A stretch of 64,000 nucleotides of DNA from Actinomycetota bacterium (GCA_009773565.1 WSXY01000001.1:1-64000), one strand, 5' to 3'. Counted from the stretch's first letter, positions 42,796-51,779 are shown. The notes: generated by a model not told the origin, from the sequence alone. Made by a program: numbers and translations.

Positions 42796-43263
42796 GCGCC
42801 GAGACAGTGCGTCAGCCTCAATCCAATCGAGTTGCCGGTCCCACCAGTCAATCGCCATGTCGAGCATGTCGCGAATATCAGCGCCCTCAAATGGCCCGCT
42901 GTCGATCGCGCAGTAGAGGCCCGCATCCAGCTCAAACAGATCGCCATCTGCGGTGACCAGACTGGGGTCGTACTGCCAATTGAGCTCGTACTGCTTCAGC
43001 ACGAGATTGCGCTCCGCGCATACGAAGTCCCAATAGACGGCATTCGCCGGACGATTCGATTGCCAGCCAGTGAAGGCGAGCCGATTTGCCTCAGCGACGG
43101 CAGGGTCGTCGACGGCGTCAACGTTGCTTAGTACATGACCGACAGCGCGGGCAAGCGAGATTGCCGCCACCCAGAAGACTCGCAGATCCTGCCCAGAGGC
43201 AGCGCTGTCAGCAAGCGCCGTGGCACGGCGACAATCGTCGAGTACCTGTCGTGAGCGAAGCAA
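42790..43263 (-). CDS. Small helical protein, HEPN-like, unknown function
   Basis: TTG 43263 is placed right behind GGAGGAAGG; an ATG at 43299 in frame lies inside palindrome C and is less likely. The 157-residue product is helical with 'FWVAAISLARAVGHVLSNVD' (about residues 30-49), a pattern seen in small HEPN-like proteins, and 'AVYWDFVCAERNLVLKQYEL' with a C-terminal 'WWDRQLDWIEA'. I do not recognise a named family. Its stop codon is inside palindrome B. Confidence 0.6.
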   Translation of the reverse strand: MLRSRQVLDDCRRATALADSAASGQDLRVFWVAAISLARAVGHVLSNVDAVDDPAVAEANRLAFTGWQSNRPANAVYWDFVCAERNLVLKQYELNWQYDPSLVTADGDLFELDAGLYCAIDSGPFEGADIRDMLDMAIDWWDRQLDWIEADALSRRA

Positions 43264-43278
43264 CCTTCCTCCTGCTGC

Positions 43279-43375
43279 GCCTAACGTCCGGCGCTTCATC
43301 TGCGCGCCTATGATCTCTGTTCGTAGCCTACACCGTGGAGCGTCTGCTTGAAGTCAGGCGCCGGGCTGGTAGGGT
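43279..43375 (-). repeat. attC-like site C between two minus-strand genes
   Basis: On the minus strand the site runs from ACCCTAC (43375-43369, an RYYYAAC box with one mismatch) to GTTAGGC (43285-43279, an exact GTTRRRY box). GCGCC arms (43358-43362 with 43290-43294) and TGAAG/CTTCA pair inside. The TGA stop of the upstream gene lies in its first arm. The next gene's ribosome site begins five bases after GTTAGGC. Confidence 0.5.
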
Positions 43376-44052
43376 GGTAGCCTCTCTGGCCACGCTACGG
43401 TCTTGCCTAGCCAACGCTGGAATTCGCTCTGGAGTGAGCACCCATCAACCTGTGCCCGCAGCGTCTCCCATCTGTATGGCTCAGCCATCGGATCACCGGT
43501 GTGGGTGAACCCGCGCGGGAATCCAAGCTGCTCTTCAGCATCCTCGATGCCCAGCCCCATGCCTTCGAAGTTGTGCGCAGTGAAGTACAGCTTCGCATCG
43601 ACGACCGCACCGAAGTCCATGTAGCAACGGTAGACAAGCTCGAGGAGTGTGCAGAAGTATGCGGTGCATGCTGAGACAACGTCGAGATCAGGTACTGATG
43701 GGATGTCGGAGCTGGGCACGAAGTAGTAGAGCGTGCGGCCATCTACGAGCAGGCCCGCTCCGACAACCCAATCGCCGATGTGCTGCGTGACGCGCCGAAA
43801 CTCGTGGAAGAACCGGGCGAGCTGATCAGCCTTCAACTCCGTACGCCGATCGGCGTACCACTCCTCGAAGCCGGCGATGCCGTGCATACTCGACTGCATC
43901 GCGAAAGTGATGCTTCGAGCGGCAGCGGCGAAAGCCGAAGCGCAGAACTGGATGCCTCCGAAGTGAGATGCATTGCTGCCCGCGGTCAGCGCGTCCAGGA
44001 AGTACTCCGCCTCGCGAACCTTGTAGTCCACTAGCTCAAACGAGCGAGCCAC
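43354..44052 (-). CDS. HEPN-like protein, 232 residues
   Basis: It starts at GTG 44052 after AAGGGGGGG. The N-terminal half is helical, 'VREAEYFLDAL...FCASAFAAAARSITFAMQ...FEEWYADRRTEL', and has 'FFHEFRRVTQHIGD', an R-x4-H motif like that of HEPN ribonucleases. The C-terminal half has no recognised domain. HEPN proteins often act as toxins or defence effectors. Catalytic status is untested and the family is not named. It sits between palindromes C and D like a gene cassette. Confidence 0.6.
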   Translation of the reverse strand: MARSFELVDYKVREAEYFLDALTAGSNASHFGGIQFCASAFAAAARSITFAMQSSMHGIAGFEEWYADRRTELKADQLARFFHEFRRVTQHIGDWVVGAGLLVDGRTLYYFVPSSDIPSVPDLDVVSACTAYFCTLLELVYRCYMDFGAVVDAKLYFTAHNFEGMGLGIEDAEEQLGFPRGFTHTGDPMAEPYRWETLRAQVDGCSLQSEFQRWLGKTVAWPERLPPYQPGA

Positions 44053-44068
44053 AGTACCCCCCCTTAGT

Positions 44069-44153
44069 GCCTAACATCCGGCGCATGAGCAGACGCCCAT
44101 ACGCTCTCTGTCCAGTCTACCTCGTGGCGTTCTGCTCGATGCGCTTGTTCCAC
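44069..44153 (-). repeat. attC-like site D with two extrahelical bases
   Basis: On the minus strand GTTAGGC (44075-44069) ends the site, an exact GTTRRRY box. On the plus strand GCGCAT-GAGCAGA-CGCC (44081-44097) pairs with GGCG-T-TCTGCTC-G-ATGCGC (44126-44144). This gives 17 pairs interrupted only by an unpaired T44130 and G44138, both in one arm. Unpaired T and G on the bottom strand, seven pairs apart, are a hallmark of integron attC sites. The opposite box (GTGGAAC) is degenerate beyond AAC. Confidence 0.6.
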
Positions 44154-44320
44154 AGGCCGCGGACAATCAGAACCCTGCCGAAAGCCCCGACACCAGCTGA
44201 GAGCGGGCGGACCTTCCGACCATGGTGCCGACCCGCGCTCAACCACAAAGTCCGGGACGACCAACCCACTGTGCTAGCTTCCACTCCAGCTCACATGACG
44301 CTAAAGCCGGGGAGGTGCAC

Positions 44321-46324
44321 ATGGCTCGCAAGACGGGAACCTGGCGGGCCGTATCAACCATTCTCCTAGCCACGCTAGCCGCTGTCCTCATCCCGCTAGC
44401 CCTCTCCGCCCTCGCCTCTCTCACCCTCGACCGAGCGGCTCACACCGCGCCTCTGACGACGTGGGCACACTCGCCCCTCCCGGCCCGCTGGCTGACCGCC
44501 GTCACGAGTCCGGCCACACTCATCCTCTCACTCATCCTCATCGCCGCCATAGTCGCCTGGTGGGTCTGGATCTCAGGCCACCTCATGCGCCCGCGCACCA
44601 GCGGCACCGGCGTCGTCGCCGGCATCCCGCGAACCGCCGGTCGCGGCGAGCATGGCACCTCGAGCCTCATGACCCCCGCGGCGCTCGAGACCTCTGCGGT
44701 CACCTGGTCGCCCGGCACGACCCCGGCCCTCGGCGTCTCGGGCTTCGTCATCGGCGCCACTCCGGCCGAACGCGGCCGCAAAGAGACCTACTACCTCTCA
44801 GGCTCAGAGGGCCACGTGCTCGTCATCGGCTCCACCGGCTCGGGTAAGACGCGCCGGATCGTGCTGCCGAGCATCTACGCGCTCGGCGAACTCGGCGAGT
44901 CGATGGTGATCCCCGATCCCAAAGGCGAGCTCTACCTCACCACCTGCGAGCATCTCAAGGCCAAGGGCTACCAAGTCGACACGATCGACCTGCGAGATCC
45001 CTCGCGCTCGGTTCAGTGGTCGCCACTGGATCTGATCGTCGACCTGATCTGGTCTGCTGAGATCGCACACGCCGAGGACATGGCGCACGAGCTCGCCAAG
45101 ACGATCGTCTCGGCGCAACTCGGCGGTCATGGCGGCAACGAGGCGTTCTGGAACGCTAGTGCCGAGGCGATCATCGCCGCCACTGCACTCCTGATTGCGA
45201 GCGAGCCGAAAGGCGTGGACCCGCTCTCGCGCAACATGTTCAACGTCTATCGAGCGCTCGGGACGTACGGCAAAGAGCGGACCGCCGTGCGTGCGGGCAG
45301 CCTGCGGCAGGAGCAGATCTACCCGCTCAAAGAGATCATCGAGGGTCTGGACGACCGGCACCCGGCCAAGGTCGCCTACCTTGCCGCGAGCCTCGCCACG
45401 GGCAACACGGCGTCGAGCATGTACACGACGGCCGCCAATGCGCTGAAGATCTTCTCGAACCGCAACATGGCCGCACTCACCGCGCGCTCCGAGCACAACC
45501 TGGCCGACGTTGGCGTGCGCAAATCGGCGGTGTTCATCATCACGCCCGACGAGCGCGATGCCTACAACGTCATGGTCACCATCTACGTGCGCCAGCTCTA
45601 CCAGGCGCTCGTGAGGGTCGCAAACACGCACGGCGGACGACTCCCGGTGCCGGTGAACATCCTCTTTGAGGAGTTCGGCAACATCCCCAAGATCCCGGAA
45701 TTCGTGAGCATGCTCACGATGGCGCGGAGCCGCGGGATCCGGCTGCTCATGGTGGTGCAGAGCATCGAACAGCTTGAGCGCTACGCCGAGGGGCGCGTGG
45801 AGGCCGCCTCGCTCATCGGCGGCAACTGCTCGGCGATTGTCTACCTAGCCAGCGCCTCGGGCAAGACGCACCGGCTCATAAGCGACCTGACTGGTACGAA
45901 GACGATCATGGTGCGCGACGGCGGGTCATCCCAACGCAACAGCGGAGGGCTCGTGGGAGCCAGCCGTACGACCTCGCGCTCCGACAAGCTGACTTCGCGA
46001 CCCGTCCTCATGCCAGACGAGATAGCCCGCCTCTCGCCCGAGGTGGACGGCGCGCTGGTGATACGCCGCGGGATGAACGCGGCGCTCTTCCCGGTACCGG
46101 ATCTCTCGCGGCTGTCGGTCGAGACGGCATTCGGACTCGGCGACCCAGAGCGCGCGAGCAGTGTGCGTGCCGCACGTCAGCAGGCGCGCGAAGTCCACCA
46201 CATCGATCTGCCGCCCATCTGGCTGGGCGAGGAACTCTTGCCCAAGGGGCTTCGGCTCCTGGGCCAAGCACGACCCGGGCCGACGCTCGAACCGTCGGCT
46301 GATCGCATGGGCGCGGACAGATGA
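44321..46324 (+). CDS. Type IV coupling protein VirD4/TraG family
   Basis: The 667-residue ATPase brings the DNA-relaxase complex to the conjugation channel. It has two N-terminal transmembrane helices (about residues 18-40 and 58-85), Walker A GSTGSGKT (170-177), the 'IPDPKGELY' element, and a Walker B region 'NILFEEFGNIPKIPEF' followed by 'GIRLLMVVQSIEQLERYAEG'. Glu replaces the usual first Asp of 'LDEFGN'. ATG 44321 with GGGGAGG upstream is chosen, because identity to the duplicate at 34402 begins in this leader. Its stop is directly before the pilin-like gene. Confidence 0.93.
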   Translation: MARKTGTWRAVSTILLATLAAVLIPLALSALASLTLDRAAHTAPLTTWAHSPLPARWLTAVTSPATLILSLILIAAIVAWWVWISGHLMRPRTSGTGVVAGIPRTAGRGEHGTSSLMTPAALETSAVTWSPGTTPALGVSGFVIGATPAERGRKETYYLSGSEGHVLVIGSTGSGKTRRIVLPSIYALGELGESMVIPDPKGELYLTTCEHLKAKGYQVDTIDLRDPSRSVQWSPLDLIVDLIWSAEIAHAEDMAHELAKTIVSAQLGGHGGNEAFWNASAEAIIAATALLIASEPKGVDPLSRNMFNVYRALGTYGKERTAVRAGSLRQEQIYPLKEIIEGLDDRHPAKVAYLAASLATGNTASSMYTTAANALKIFSNRNMAALTARSEHNLADVGVRKSAVFIITPDERDAYNVMVTIYVRQLYQALVRVANTHGGRLPVPVNILFEEFGNIPKIPEFVSMLTMARSRGIRLLMVVQSIEQLERYAEGRVEAASLIGGNCSAIVYLASASGKTHRLISDLTGTKTIMVRDGGSSQRNSGGLVGASRTTSRSDKLTSRPVLMPDEIARLSPEVDGALVIRRGMNAALFPVPDLSRLSVETAFGLGDPERASSVRAARQQAREVHHIDLPPIWLGEELLPKGLRLLGQARPGPTLEPSADRMGADR

Positions 46325-46353
46325 AGCAACGACAACGAAGGAGAGCGAAAGCG

Positions 46354-46689
46354 ATGAAGGGACTATTCGAGAAGGGCCGCGCTGCACTGGTGACCACTAC
46401 GTTCGCACTGGCAGCGGCAACGCCAGCCGTTGCGTTTGCGGTGACCGACATCACCGGCTTCTTCGGCAAGGTCAACGAACTCGCCAAGCAGGTTCAGACC
46501 GGGGTGACCCTGACGTTCGCCACGATCGCGGTCATCGGTGGTGGCGTGCTTGTCACCATGGCGGTGCTGACCCAAGACGAGCACATGCGCCGACAGCGCT
46601 GGCAGCAGTTCTGGGGCCTCCTGGCGCTCTGTGTTGCGTTCGCGGTGCTGCCGTGGCTTGTGCCGTTCCTGATCTCATCGTTCGGCTAG
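46354..46689 (+). CDS. TrbC/VirB2-like pilin subunit
   Basis: The 111-residue protein has a signal-like N-terminus cleavable after 'AAATPAVAFA', then two hydrophobic helices (about 48-70 and 85-108) joined by the short polar loop DEHMRRQRWQQ. That is the VirB2/TrbC conjugative pilin plan. AAGGAG (46338-46343) lies ten bases before ATG 46354. An earlier in-frame ATG at 46321 would add 11 basic residues. Confidence 0.8.
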   Translation: MKGLFEKGRAALVTTTFALAAATPAVAFAVTDITGFFGKVNELAKQVQTGVTLTFATIAVIGGGVLVTMAVLTQDEHMRRQRWQQFWGLLALCVAFAVLPWLVPFLISSFG

Positions 46690-46695
46690 AACCCC

Positions 46696-47583
46696 ATGGA
46701 TACCATCACTGCGTGGTGGAACGGCTGGCTCGTCGGCCTGTTCAGCGGCTTCTTCGACATGGTTGCCAAGGTGCTCATCAGCGTCGGAACCCTGTCGGCC
46801 GACCTGATCCACTGGGCTCCGGTCGTCAACGCCATGACCACAGTGCAGGTGTTCGCGACCGCCGTTCTAGGTCTGAAGGTCGGACTCGACGTGTATTCGC
46901 GCTACATCCTGCAGCTCTCGGGCGAGGACGGTGACCCTCTGGACGCCGTGCTGCTGCGCGCCGCCGGCGCCGCCGCACTCATATGGTCGATCCCGCTCGC
47001 GGTCACGCTGGCCGTCGACGTCGGCAACAAGCTCACGAGCGACGTGCTGATTAACTCGGCGGCCGGTGCGGTAACGAGCACGCTGCAGGCGACAGATGTC
47101 CTGGCCCGCCTCACGTCTATCGGTTTGGCTGCGAACAACCCGACGGGACAGCTCCTCGTGGCCGTGATCATGCTCTTCCTCGGCATTGGGCTCATCGTGA
47201 TCTTCTTCCAAGTCACGAAACGCTCGGTGGAACTCGCGATCATGGTGTTCATCGGGCCGGTTCTGGCGCTGAACTTCGCCTCGCCTGACCGCTCATTGTT
47301 CGCGGCGTGGACTCGTCAGCTTCTGACGCTGGCGTTCACGCAGACGCTGCAGCTCTACCTCTTGAACCTCACGATCATCGGCCTCGTGACGGGCCTGAAG
47401 ATATCGGGGTTCGGAACCGACCCCATCCACGAGTTTGTCGCAACGACTGGACTGATGGCCTGCACGATCGCGCTTCCGGCGTTCGTGCGACAGATGACGC
47501 ACCAGGCCGCGCCGAGCGGCGTCGGCTCGATGGCTCGCATGGCGACATTCGAGTTCGCCCGCCTCGCAATCGCGAGGGCGTGA
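46696..47583 (+). CDS. TrbL/VirB6-like channel membrane protein
   Basis: The 295-residue polytopic protein has six or more hydrophobic helices, including 'LLVAVIMLFLGIGLIVIFFQV' and 'LAIMVFIGPVLALNFA'. The 'VFIGPVLALNF...FAAWTRQLLTLAFTQTLQLYLLNL' stretch is typical of TrbL/VirB6 proteins in actinobacterial and firmicute conjugative elements. It sits six bases after the pilin-like gene and should form part of the inner-membrane pore. Confidence 0.82.
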   Translation: MDTITAWWNGWLVGLFSGFFDMVAKVLISVGTLSADLIHWAPVVNAMTTVQVFATAVLGLKVGLDVYSRYILQLSGEDGDPLDAVLLRAAGAAALIWSIPLAVTLAVDVGNKLTSDVLINSAAGAVTSTLQATDVLARLTSIGLAANNPTGQLLVAVIMLFLGIGLIVIFFQVTKRSVELAIMVFIGPVLALNFASPDRSLFAAWTRQLLTLAFTQTLQLYLLNLTIIGLVTGLKISGFGTDPIHEFVATTGLMACTIALPAFVRQMTHQAAPSGVGSMARMATFEFARLAIARA

Positions 47584-47590
47584 GACAGCC

Positions 47591-47824
47591 GTGGCGCAGC
47601 AGACGGCAGCGAATGAAGTCCTGGGATGGTCAGCGGCATTCCTCGGCGTGGTCAGTGTGACGGCGATCGCCCGCGCCGGCATCACCGCGACGCAAGCCAT
47701 CTTCTCACCAGGGGAGACGAGGCCGAGCCTGTGGAAGATCGCGAGGCCGGTCATTGCCGCGGCGGTCATCTCGCTCGTCGTGTCCGGAGGAATCCTCGCT
47801 GGGATCGCACAGATGTTCAAGTGA
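47591..47824 (+). CDS. Small two-helix membrane protein of the conjugation operon
   Basis: The 77-residue protein starts at GTG 47591, eight bases after the TrbL-like stop. Two hydrophobic segments (about residues 12-30 and 52-74) flank a polar loop. No family is recognised. Its place between TrbL-like and PrgI-like genes suggests a minor channel or pilus component. Confidence 0.6.
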   Translation: MAQQTAANEVLGWSAAFLGVVSVTAIARAGITATQAIFSPGETRPSLWKIARPVIAAAVISLVVSGGILAGIAQMFK

Positions 47825-47843
47825 CAGAGAGGACACGTAGGCG

Positions 47844-48197
47844 ATGACCCCAACAGTAGACACGGAACGGCGCGAGGGCTATCTGGCCCCGTCTCGCGTA
47901 GCCCTCGGCAAGCAGGTGCTCACCCCCAACGTGCCGAGGCACAACCAGATCTACATGTACTACGTGCTCGGCACCGCACCCTTCGCCGCGATCGTTGCCG
48001 TGATCGCCACGGGCGTGGTGTTCGTCGGGCTGCTCGCCGCAGGGCTGTGGATCATGACCGGATGGGGACTTGTCACCGATTCGGTGGCCGACGTGACGGT
48101 GGCCGACTTCCTCAAGAACACCCTGCGCTGGGTCCGTGAGCCGAAGCGCTACTACCTGAAGATTGAGAAGGGCGGAATCACGCATGGCGAAGCCTAA
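47844..48197 (+). CDS. PrgI/VirB3-like membrane protein
   Basis: The 117-residue protein has an N-terminal polar segment with 'VPRHNQIYMYYVLGTAP', one or two long hydrophobic helices (about 38-72) and a C-terminal 'ADFLKNTLRWVREPKRYYL'. Short proteins of this design stand directly before VirB4 in many Gram-positive elements (PrgI family, VirB3 role). It overlaps the next gene by 14 bases. Confidence 0.7.
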   Translation: MTPTVDTERREGYLAPSRVALGKQVLTPNVPRHNQIYMYYVLGTAPFAAIVAVIATGVVFVGLLAAGLWIMTGWGLVTDSVADVTVADFLKNTLRWVREPKRYYLKIEKGGITHGEA

Positions 48198-48798
48198 GGC
48201 TCCCACGGCCGACACGATGGCGGACCTGATCCCCGTGACCGACGTGCTCAGATCGACCACCGGCGACTACACGGTGCTTACGGACGGCACCTATGCGGTG
48301 CACCTGCGTGTGCAGCCGCAGGACATGACGCTCAAGGACGCCGGTGGGATCGCGGCCAACTTCGACGCGTTCCAAGCGGCGTACAACAGCGTGACGGTCA
48401 GCGTGCGGATCTACATCGGCCCGCGCGCAGCCGACCTCGAGGAACAGATGAACCACCTGCGCAATCTGATGGAGAAGGCAGCCACGAGCGGGAGACGAAC
48501 GCTCATCGCCGACCAGATCGAGTTCGTCGCAGACTTGATGAGCAAGGGCAATGCGGCCGAGCGGGACTTCTTCTTCATCCTGACCACGGCTCCAGGCGCA
48601 ACTGAGCCGCAGCGAAACGATCTATTCACCGAGGCTCGCAACTTCATCGCGACGCTCGACGCGCGTGGGATCTCCGCAAGCTGGATGAGCGCTGCCGATG
48701 TGATCAACACGCTCGTGCGTTTCAGCCTGCCATCCCCCGCCGTCACGCTGCCTTCCGGTGACCCGTCATTGAACATCGCGCCGCTCGTCGGCGGCTGA
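48184..48798 (+). CDS. VirB4 N-terminal domain encoded as a separate protein
   Basis: The 204-residue protein from ATG 48184 reads 'ADLIPVTDVLRSTTGDYTVL', 'VHLRVQPQDMTLKD' and 'RDFFFILTTAPGA'. This matches the N-terminal, non-ATPase domain of VirB4/TraE-type ATPases. It ends 19 bases before the ATPase gene and there is no sign of a frameshift, as both have proper starts and stops. Splitting the VirB4 protein in two is known in some elements. The two parts should associate. Confidence 0.75.
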   Translation: MAKPKAPTADTMADLIPVTDVLRSTTGDYTVLTDGTYAVHLRVQPQDMTLKDAGGIAANFDAFQAAYNSVTVSVRIYIGPRAADLEEQMNHLRNLMEKAATSGRRTLIADQIEFVADLMSKGNAAERDFFFILTTAPGATEPQRNDLFTEARNFIATLDARGISASWMSAADVINTLVRFSLPSPAVTLPSGDPSLNIAPLVGG

Positions 48799-48817
48799 AG
48801 AGGAACGAGGACGCCTC

Positions 48818-50686
48818 ATGGCACGCAACAAGGGTCTCACAGCCGACCAGGTCACCCAGATTCTGCCGAACACGCGCCTGCGCGAGCTCATCGCTCCTGT
48901 GGTCGCCGACTTCTCCGACAAGAGCGCGTGTAGGTTCGGCGATCAGTACATGGCCGTGCTCGTGGTGACGAAGTACCCGGCGCGGCTGCCAGCCGAATGG
49001 CTGTCGCGCATCCGCCTTCCCGGTGTCACCGTCCACATCGATGCGGTGCGCCGCAATGCGGCCGAGTTCAACCGTATCGTGTCTGACTCCCTGTCGGGGT
49101 GGAGCTTCCAGGCCGAGAGTCGCAACAAGGGCGCCTACGAGCGCATGCAAGCCACAGCGAAGCGAGACCAGGCCGCAGAACTCCTACACCTCTCCGGTGC
49201 CGAGAACGAGGCGATGTTCGATTCCGTCGTGTCGTTCATCGTGACCGCCGAGAGCGCCGAGGGTCTGACCGCGCGCGTCAAGGAGGTGCAGGGACGTCTC
49301 GCCGCCAACCAGATCATCGCCCAGCGGCCGTGGTTTCTCACCAAAGACGCCATGCTGCACTCAAGCCCCTACGGCTACCGGTCGGCGCGGCTGCACGAGC
49401 TCTACGCGATGCCCATGCCGTCAAGTACGCTGGCGGCCGCCGCACCCTTCTCGGCGGCGGGCATCAACGACGGCCACGGCAAGGTCTACGGGCTGGACAC
49501 GACCGGCGGCGTCGTGGTGATCGATCGTTGGCGGTTCGGCTCATCGGGCTTCGCCGATCGCTCCAACGCCAACATGGTCGTGCTCGGCAACGCCGGTGGC
49601 GGCAAGTCCACGTTCATGAAGCTCGACATCCTCATGGAGTACATGGCGGGGACCAAGGTCATCATCATCGACCCGGAGGACGAATACCGCGCGCTGTGCG
49701 CCCGAATCGACGGCCAATGGATTGACGCGGGCAACAGCGGCGCGACGGTCATCAACCCGCTCGAGGTGTGGGCCACAGAGGCCGTGGCAGACGACGAGGA
49801 AGAGGCTGACGCGAGCCGTTTCAATCCGGTGGCGCGGCACCTGGAGTTCCTCAAGACGTTCTTCGCCCTGCAACTGCCGGACGACTACACTGCGCGCGAG
49901 ATCCTCGAGATCGAGGTCCGTGAGCTGTACCGGGCTCACGGCCTGACTCTGGACCTCACGAGCGTCGGGCACCTGGAGAAGTGGCCCACCCTTTCGGACC
50001 TGCGCGAGCAGATCGCCTCGCGCGTCCACGCCGCCGAGGAGCTCTCGGCCGGCGCGCGTGAGGCCTATGCGGGGCTCGACCTATTCTTCAAGAACCTCAC
50101 GGAGGGTTCACGGGGGCTGATGTGGGACGGGCAGACCAACGTCACGCTCGGAAACGATGTGCTCGTGTTCTCAACCCACTCCCTGCAGGAAGCCGACTCA
50201 TCCACGTACGCAGCGCAGTACCACCTCATCACGCAACTCATGTGGCGCGAGATCCAGGCCAACCGCGACACCGGTGAGCACCTGCTCGTCGTCATGGACG
50301 AGGCGCACCTCGCAATCGATCCCAAGACCCCGGCGACACTGGAGGCGATCAAGAACTTCGCCAAGCGGATCCGCAAGTACGGCGGCGCGCTCATGGTCGC
50401 CACGCAGAACGTGAGCGACTTCCTTGACCCCGCAATCGAGCGCCAGGGCCGAGCGGTGCTCGACAACGCCAGCACGAAGGTCGTCTTCGGAGCCGACGGC
50501 CGAGAACTCACTCACATCGTCGAGCTCTACGACCTCTCGCGTGCCGAAGCCGATGCCGTGGCTCGCAAGGCCGTCGGCAGGTGCCTGCTCATGGTAGGGC
50601 AGCGCAAGTGCATCCTCGACGTGAAGCGGACGCCGAAGATGGTGCAGCTCCTATCCACGAGCAGCGAGAAGTCGCCGACGACATAG
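48818..50686 (+). CDS. virB4: VirB4/TraE-type conjugation ATPase
   Basis: The 622-residue ATPase has Walker A GNAGGGKST (257-265), Walker B 'LLVVMDEAHLAI' (about 488-499), 'AKRIRKYGGALMVATQNVSDFL' and a final 'GRCLLMVGQRKCILDVKRTP'. It powers pilus or channel assembly. Its N-terminal 250 residues continue the VirB4 fold begun by the previous gene. GAGGAACGAGG precedes the ATG. The next gene starts ten bases after its stop. Confidence 0.93.
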   Translation: MARNKGLTADQVTQILPNTRLRELIAPVVADFSDKSACRFGDQYMAVLVVTKYPARLPAEWLSRIRLPGVTVHIDAVRRNAAEFNRIVSDSLSGWSFQAESRNKGAYERMQATAKRDQAAELLHLSGAENEAMFDSVVSFIVTAESAEGLTARVKEVQGRLAANQIIAQRPWFLTKDAMLHSSPYGYRSARLHELYAMPMPSSTLAAAAPFSAAGINDGHGKVYGLDTTGGVVVIDRWRFGSSGFADRSNANMVVLGNAGGGKSTFMKLDILMEYMAGTKVIIIDPEDEYRALCARIDGQWIDAGNSGATVINPLEVWATEAVADDEEEADASRFNPVARHLEFLKTFFALQLPDDYTAREILEIEVRELYRAHGLTLDLTSVGHLEKWPTLSDLREQIASRVHAAEELSAGAREAYAGLDLFFKNLTEGSRGLMWDGQTNVTLGNDVLVFSTHSLQEADSSTYAAQYHLITQLMWREIQANRDTGEHLLVVMDEAHLAIDPKTPATLEAIKNFAKRIRKYGGALMVATQNVSDFLDPAIERQGRAVLDNASTKVVFGADGRELTHIVELYDLSRAEADAVARKAVGRCLLMVGQRKCILDVKRTPKMVQLLSTSSEKSPTT

Positions 50687-50696
50687 GGAGAACAGG

Positions 50697-51779
50697 ATGA
50701 CCGAACCCATCACGATCGCTCGGATTGCCGCGGCCGTGGGTCGAGGCGTCGTCGATGAGCGCTCGCTCGAACGCAAGGTGCTCGTGAGTCTGTTGTTCAC
50801 CCTGGTCGCCAGCGCACTGATGATGACAGCATTCGCGGGCGCGTTCGCATCTTCGGTGCCCTCGTTCCTGTTCGAGTACCAGAGGAATCCTGCTGCACTG
50901 ACGGGGCAGATCCAGGCATACGCGGATCTCGAAGCCAGATTGCAGAACGACGCGATCGACGACGCGGCGGCCGGGGCGCCTTCCGGCAAGACGGTGCACA
51001 CGAACCTCGACCTCCCGACGTGGCGCTACCTGCTCGCGCTCACAGCCGTGCAGTGTGACCAGGACTTCACGAAGGCCGACCCACATGCCGTCTACGACCT
51101 CGTGCGCTCCTCGATCGCCTACACGTACACAGCTGAAGGCACGAGCACGGTGCTCGCCACGGGCACGTACCCGCCGATCGTCGACCTGGCGCCCAAGCTC
51201 GCACCGGCTGGCGCTGCGTTCACGGGCGCAGAGGCTGGGCAGGCCGCCGAGCGCTACCTCGCCATCCTGGGCACGTTCGACGAGACAGGGCAGGTGCTGG
51301 ATGCCTCAGGGCTCAACGGCGCCGGCGGTCCAGGTGCGACGGCACTCACCCCTGAGGTGCTGGGCAAGCTCGACAAGTCCGGCGTCGCGGTCAACTTCCC
51401 GCCGGTGCGGCTTGCCCTGTCCGTCCTCGGCTGCCCGTACGTGTGGGGCGCGACCGGCCCTCAGACGTTCGACTGCTCCGGGCTCGTGGACTGGATCATG
51501 TGGCGCTACGCGGACTTCTCAGGCCGGGGCACGACGTCCGGGATGTGGAACAGCCTCGGCACGAGCGTGAGTCTGTCGCAAATCCAGCCCGGCGACATGA
51601 TCTTCTGGGATGCGGGGCACGTCCACCACGTCGGCATGTACATCGGCGGGGGCAAGTACGTCCATGCGCCGCGCACCGGCGATGTCGTGAAGATCTCGGA
51701 GCTCTCTGCGCGCAGCTCGACGATCGCCTCGATCCGTCGGCCGGCGTGGGGCGCGTCTGCGGCGGCCGCGACGCCGTAG
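50697..51779 (+). CDS. NlpC/P60 peptidoglycan hydrolase of the conjugation system
   Basis: The 360-residue protein has an N-terminal transmembrane anchor (about residues 32-55) and a middle region with a Tyr-rich lysozyme-like or spacer character. The C-terminal NlpC/P60 domain has catalytic Cys260 in TFDCSGLVDWI and the His in HVHHVGMYIGGG (His311). In Gram-positive conjugation such hydrolases (VirB1/Orf14 type) open the wall for the channel. The ribosome site GGGAGAACAGG is in the VirB4 tail. It is the last plus-strand gene of the transfer operon. Confidence 0.88.
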   Translation: MTEPITIARIAAAVGRGVVDERSLERKVLVSLLFTLVASALMMTAFAGAFASSVPSFLFEYQRNPAALTGQIQAYADLEARLQNDAIDDAAAGAPSGKTVHTNLDLPTWRYLLALTAVQCDQDFTKADPHAVYDLVRSSIAYTYTAEGTSTVLATGTYPPIVDLAPKLAPAGAAFTGAEAGQAAERYLAILGTFDETGQVLDASGLNGAGGPGATALTPEVLGKLDKSGVAVNFPPVRLALSVLGCPYVWGATGPQTFDCSGLVDWIMWRYADFSGRGTTSGMWNSLGTSVSLSQIQPGDMIFWDAGHVHHVGMYIGGGKYVHAPRTGDVVKISELSARSSTIASIRRPAWGASAAAATP

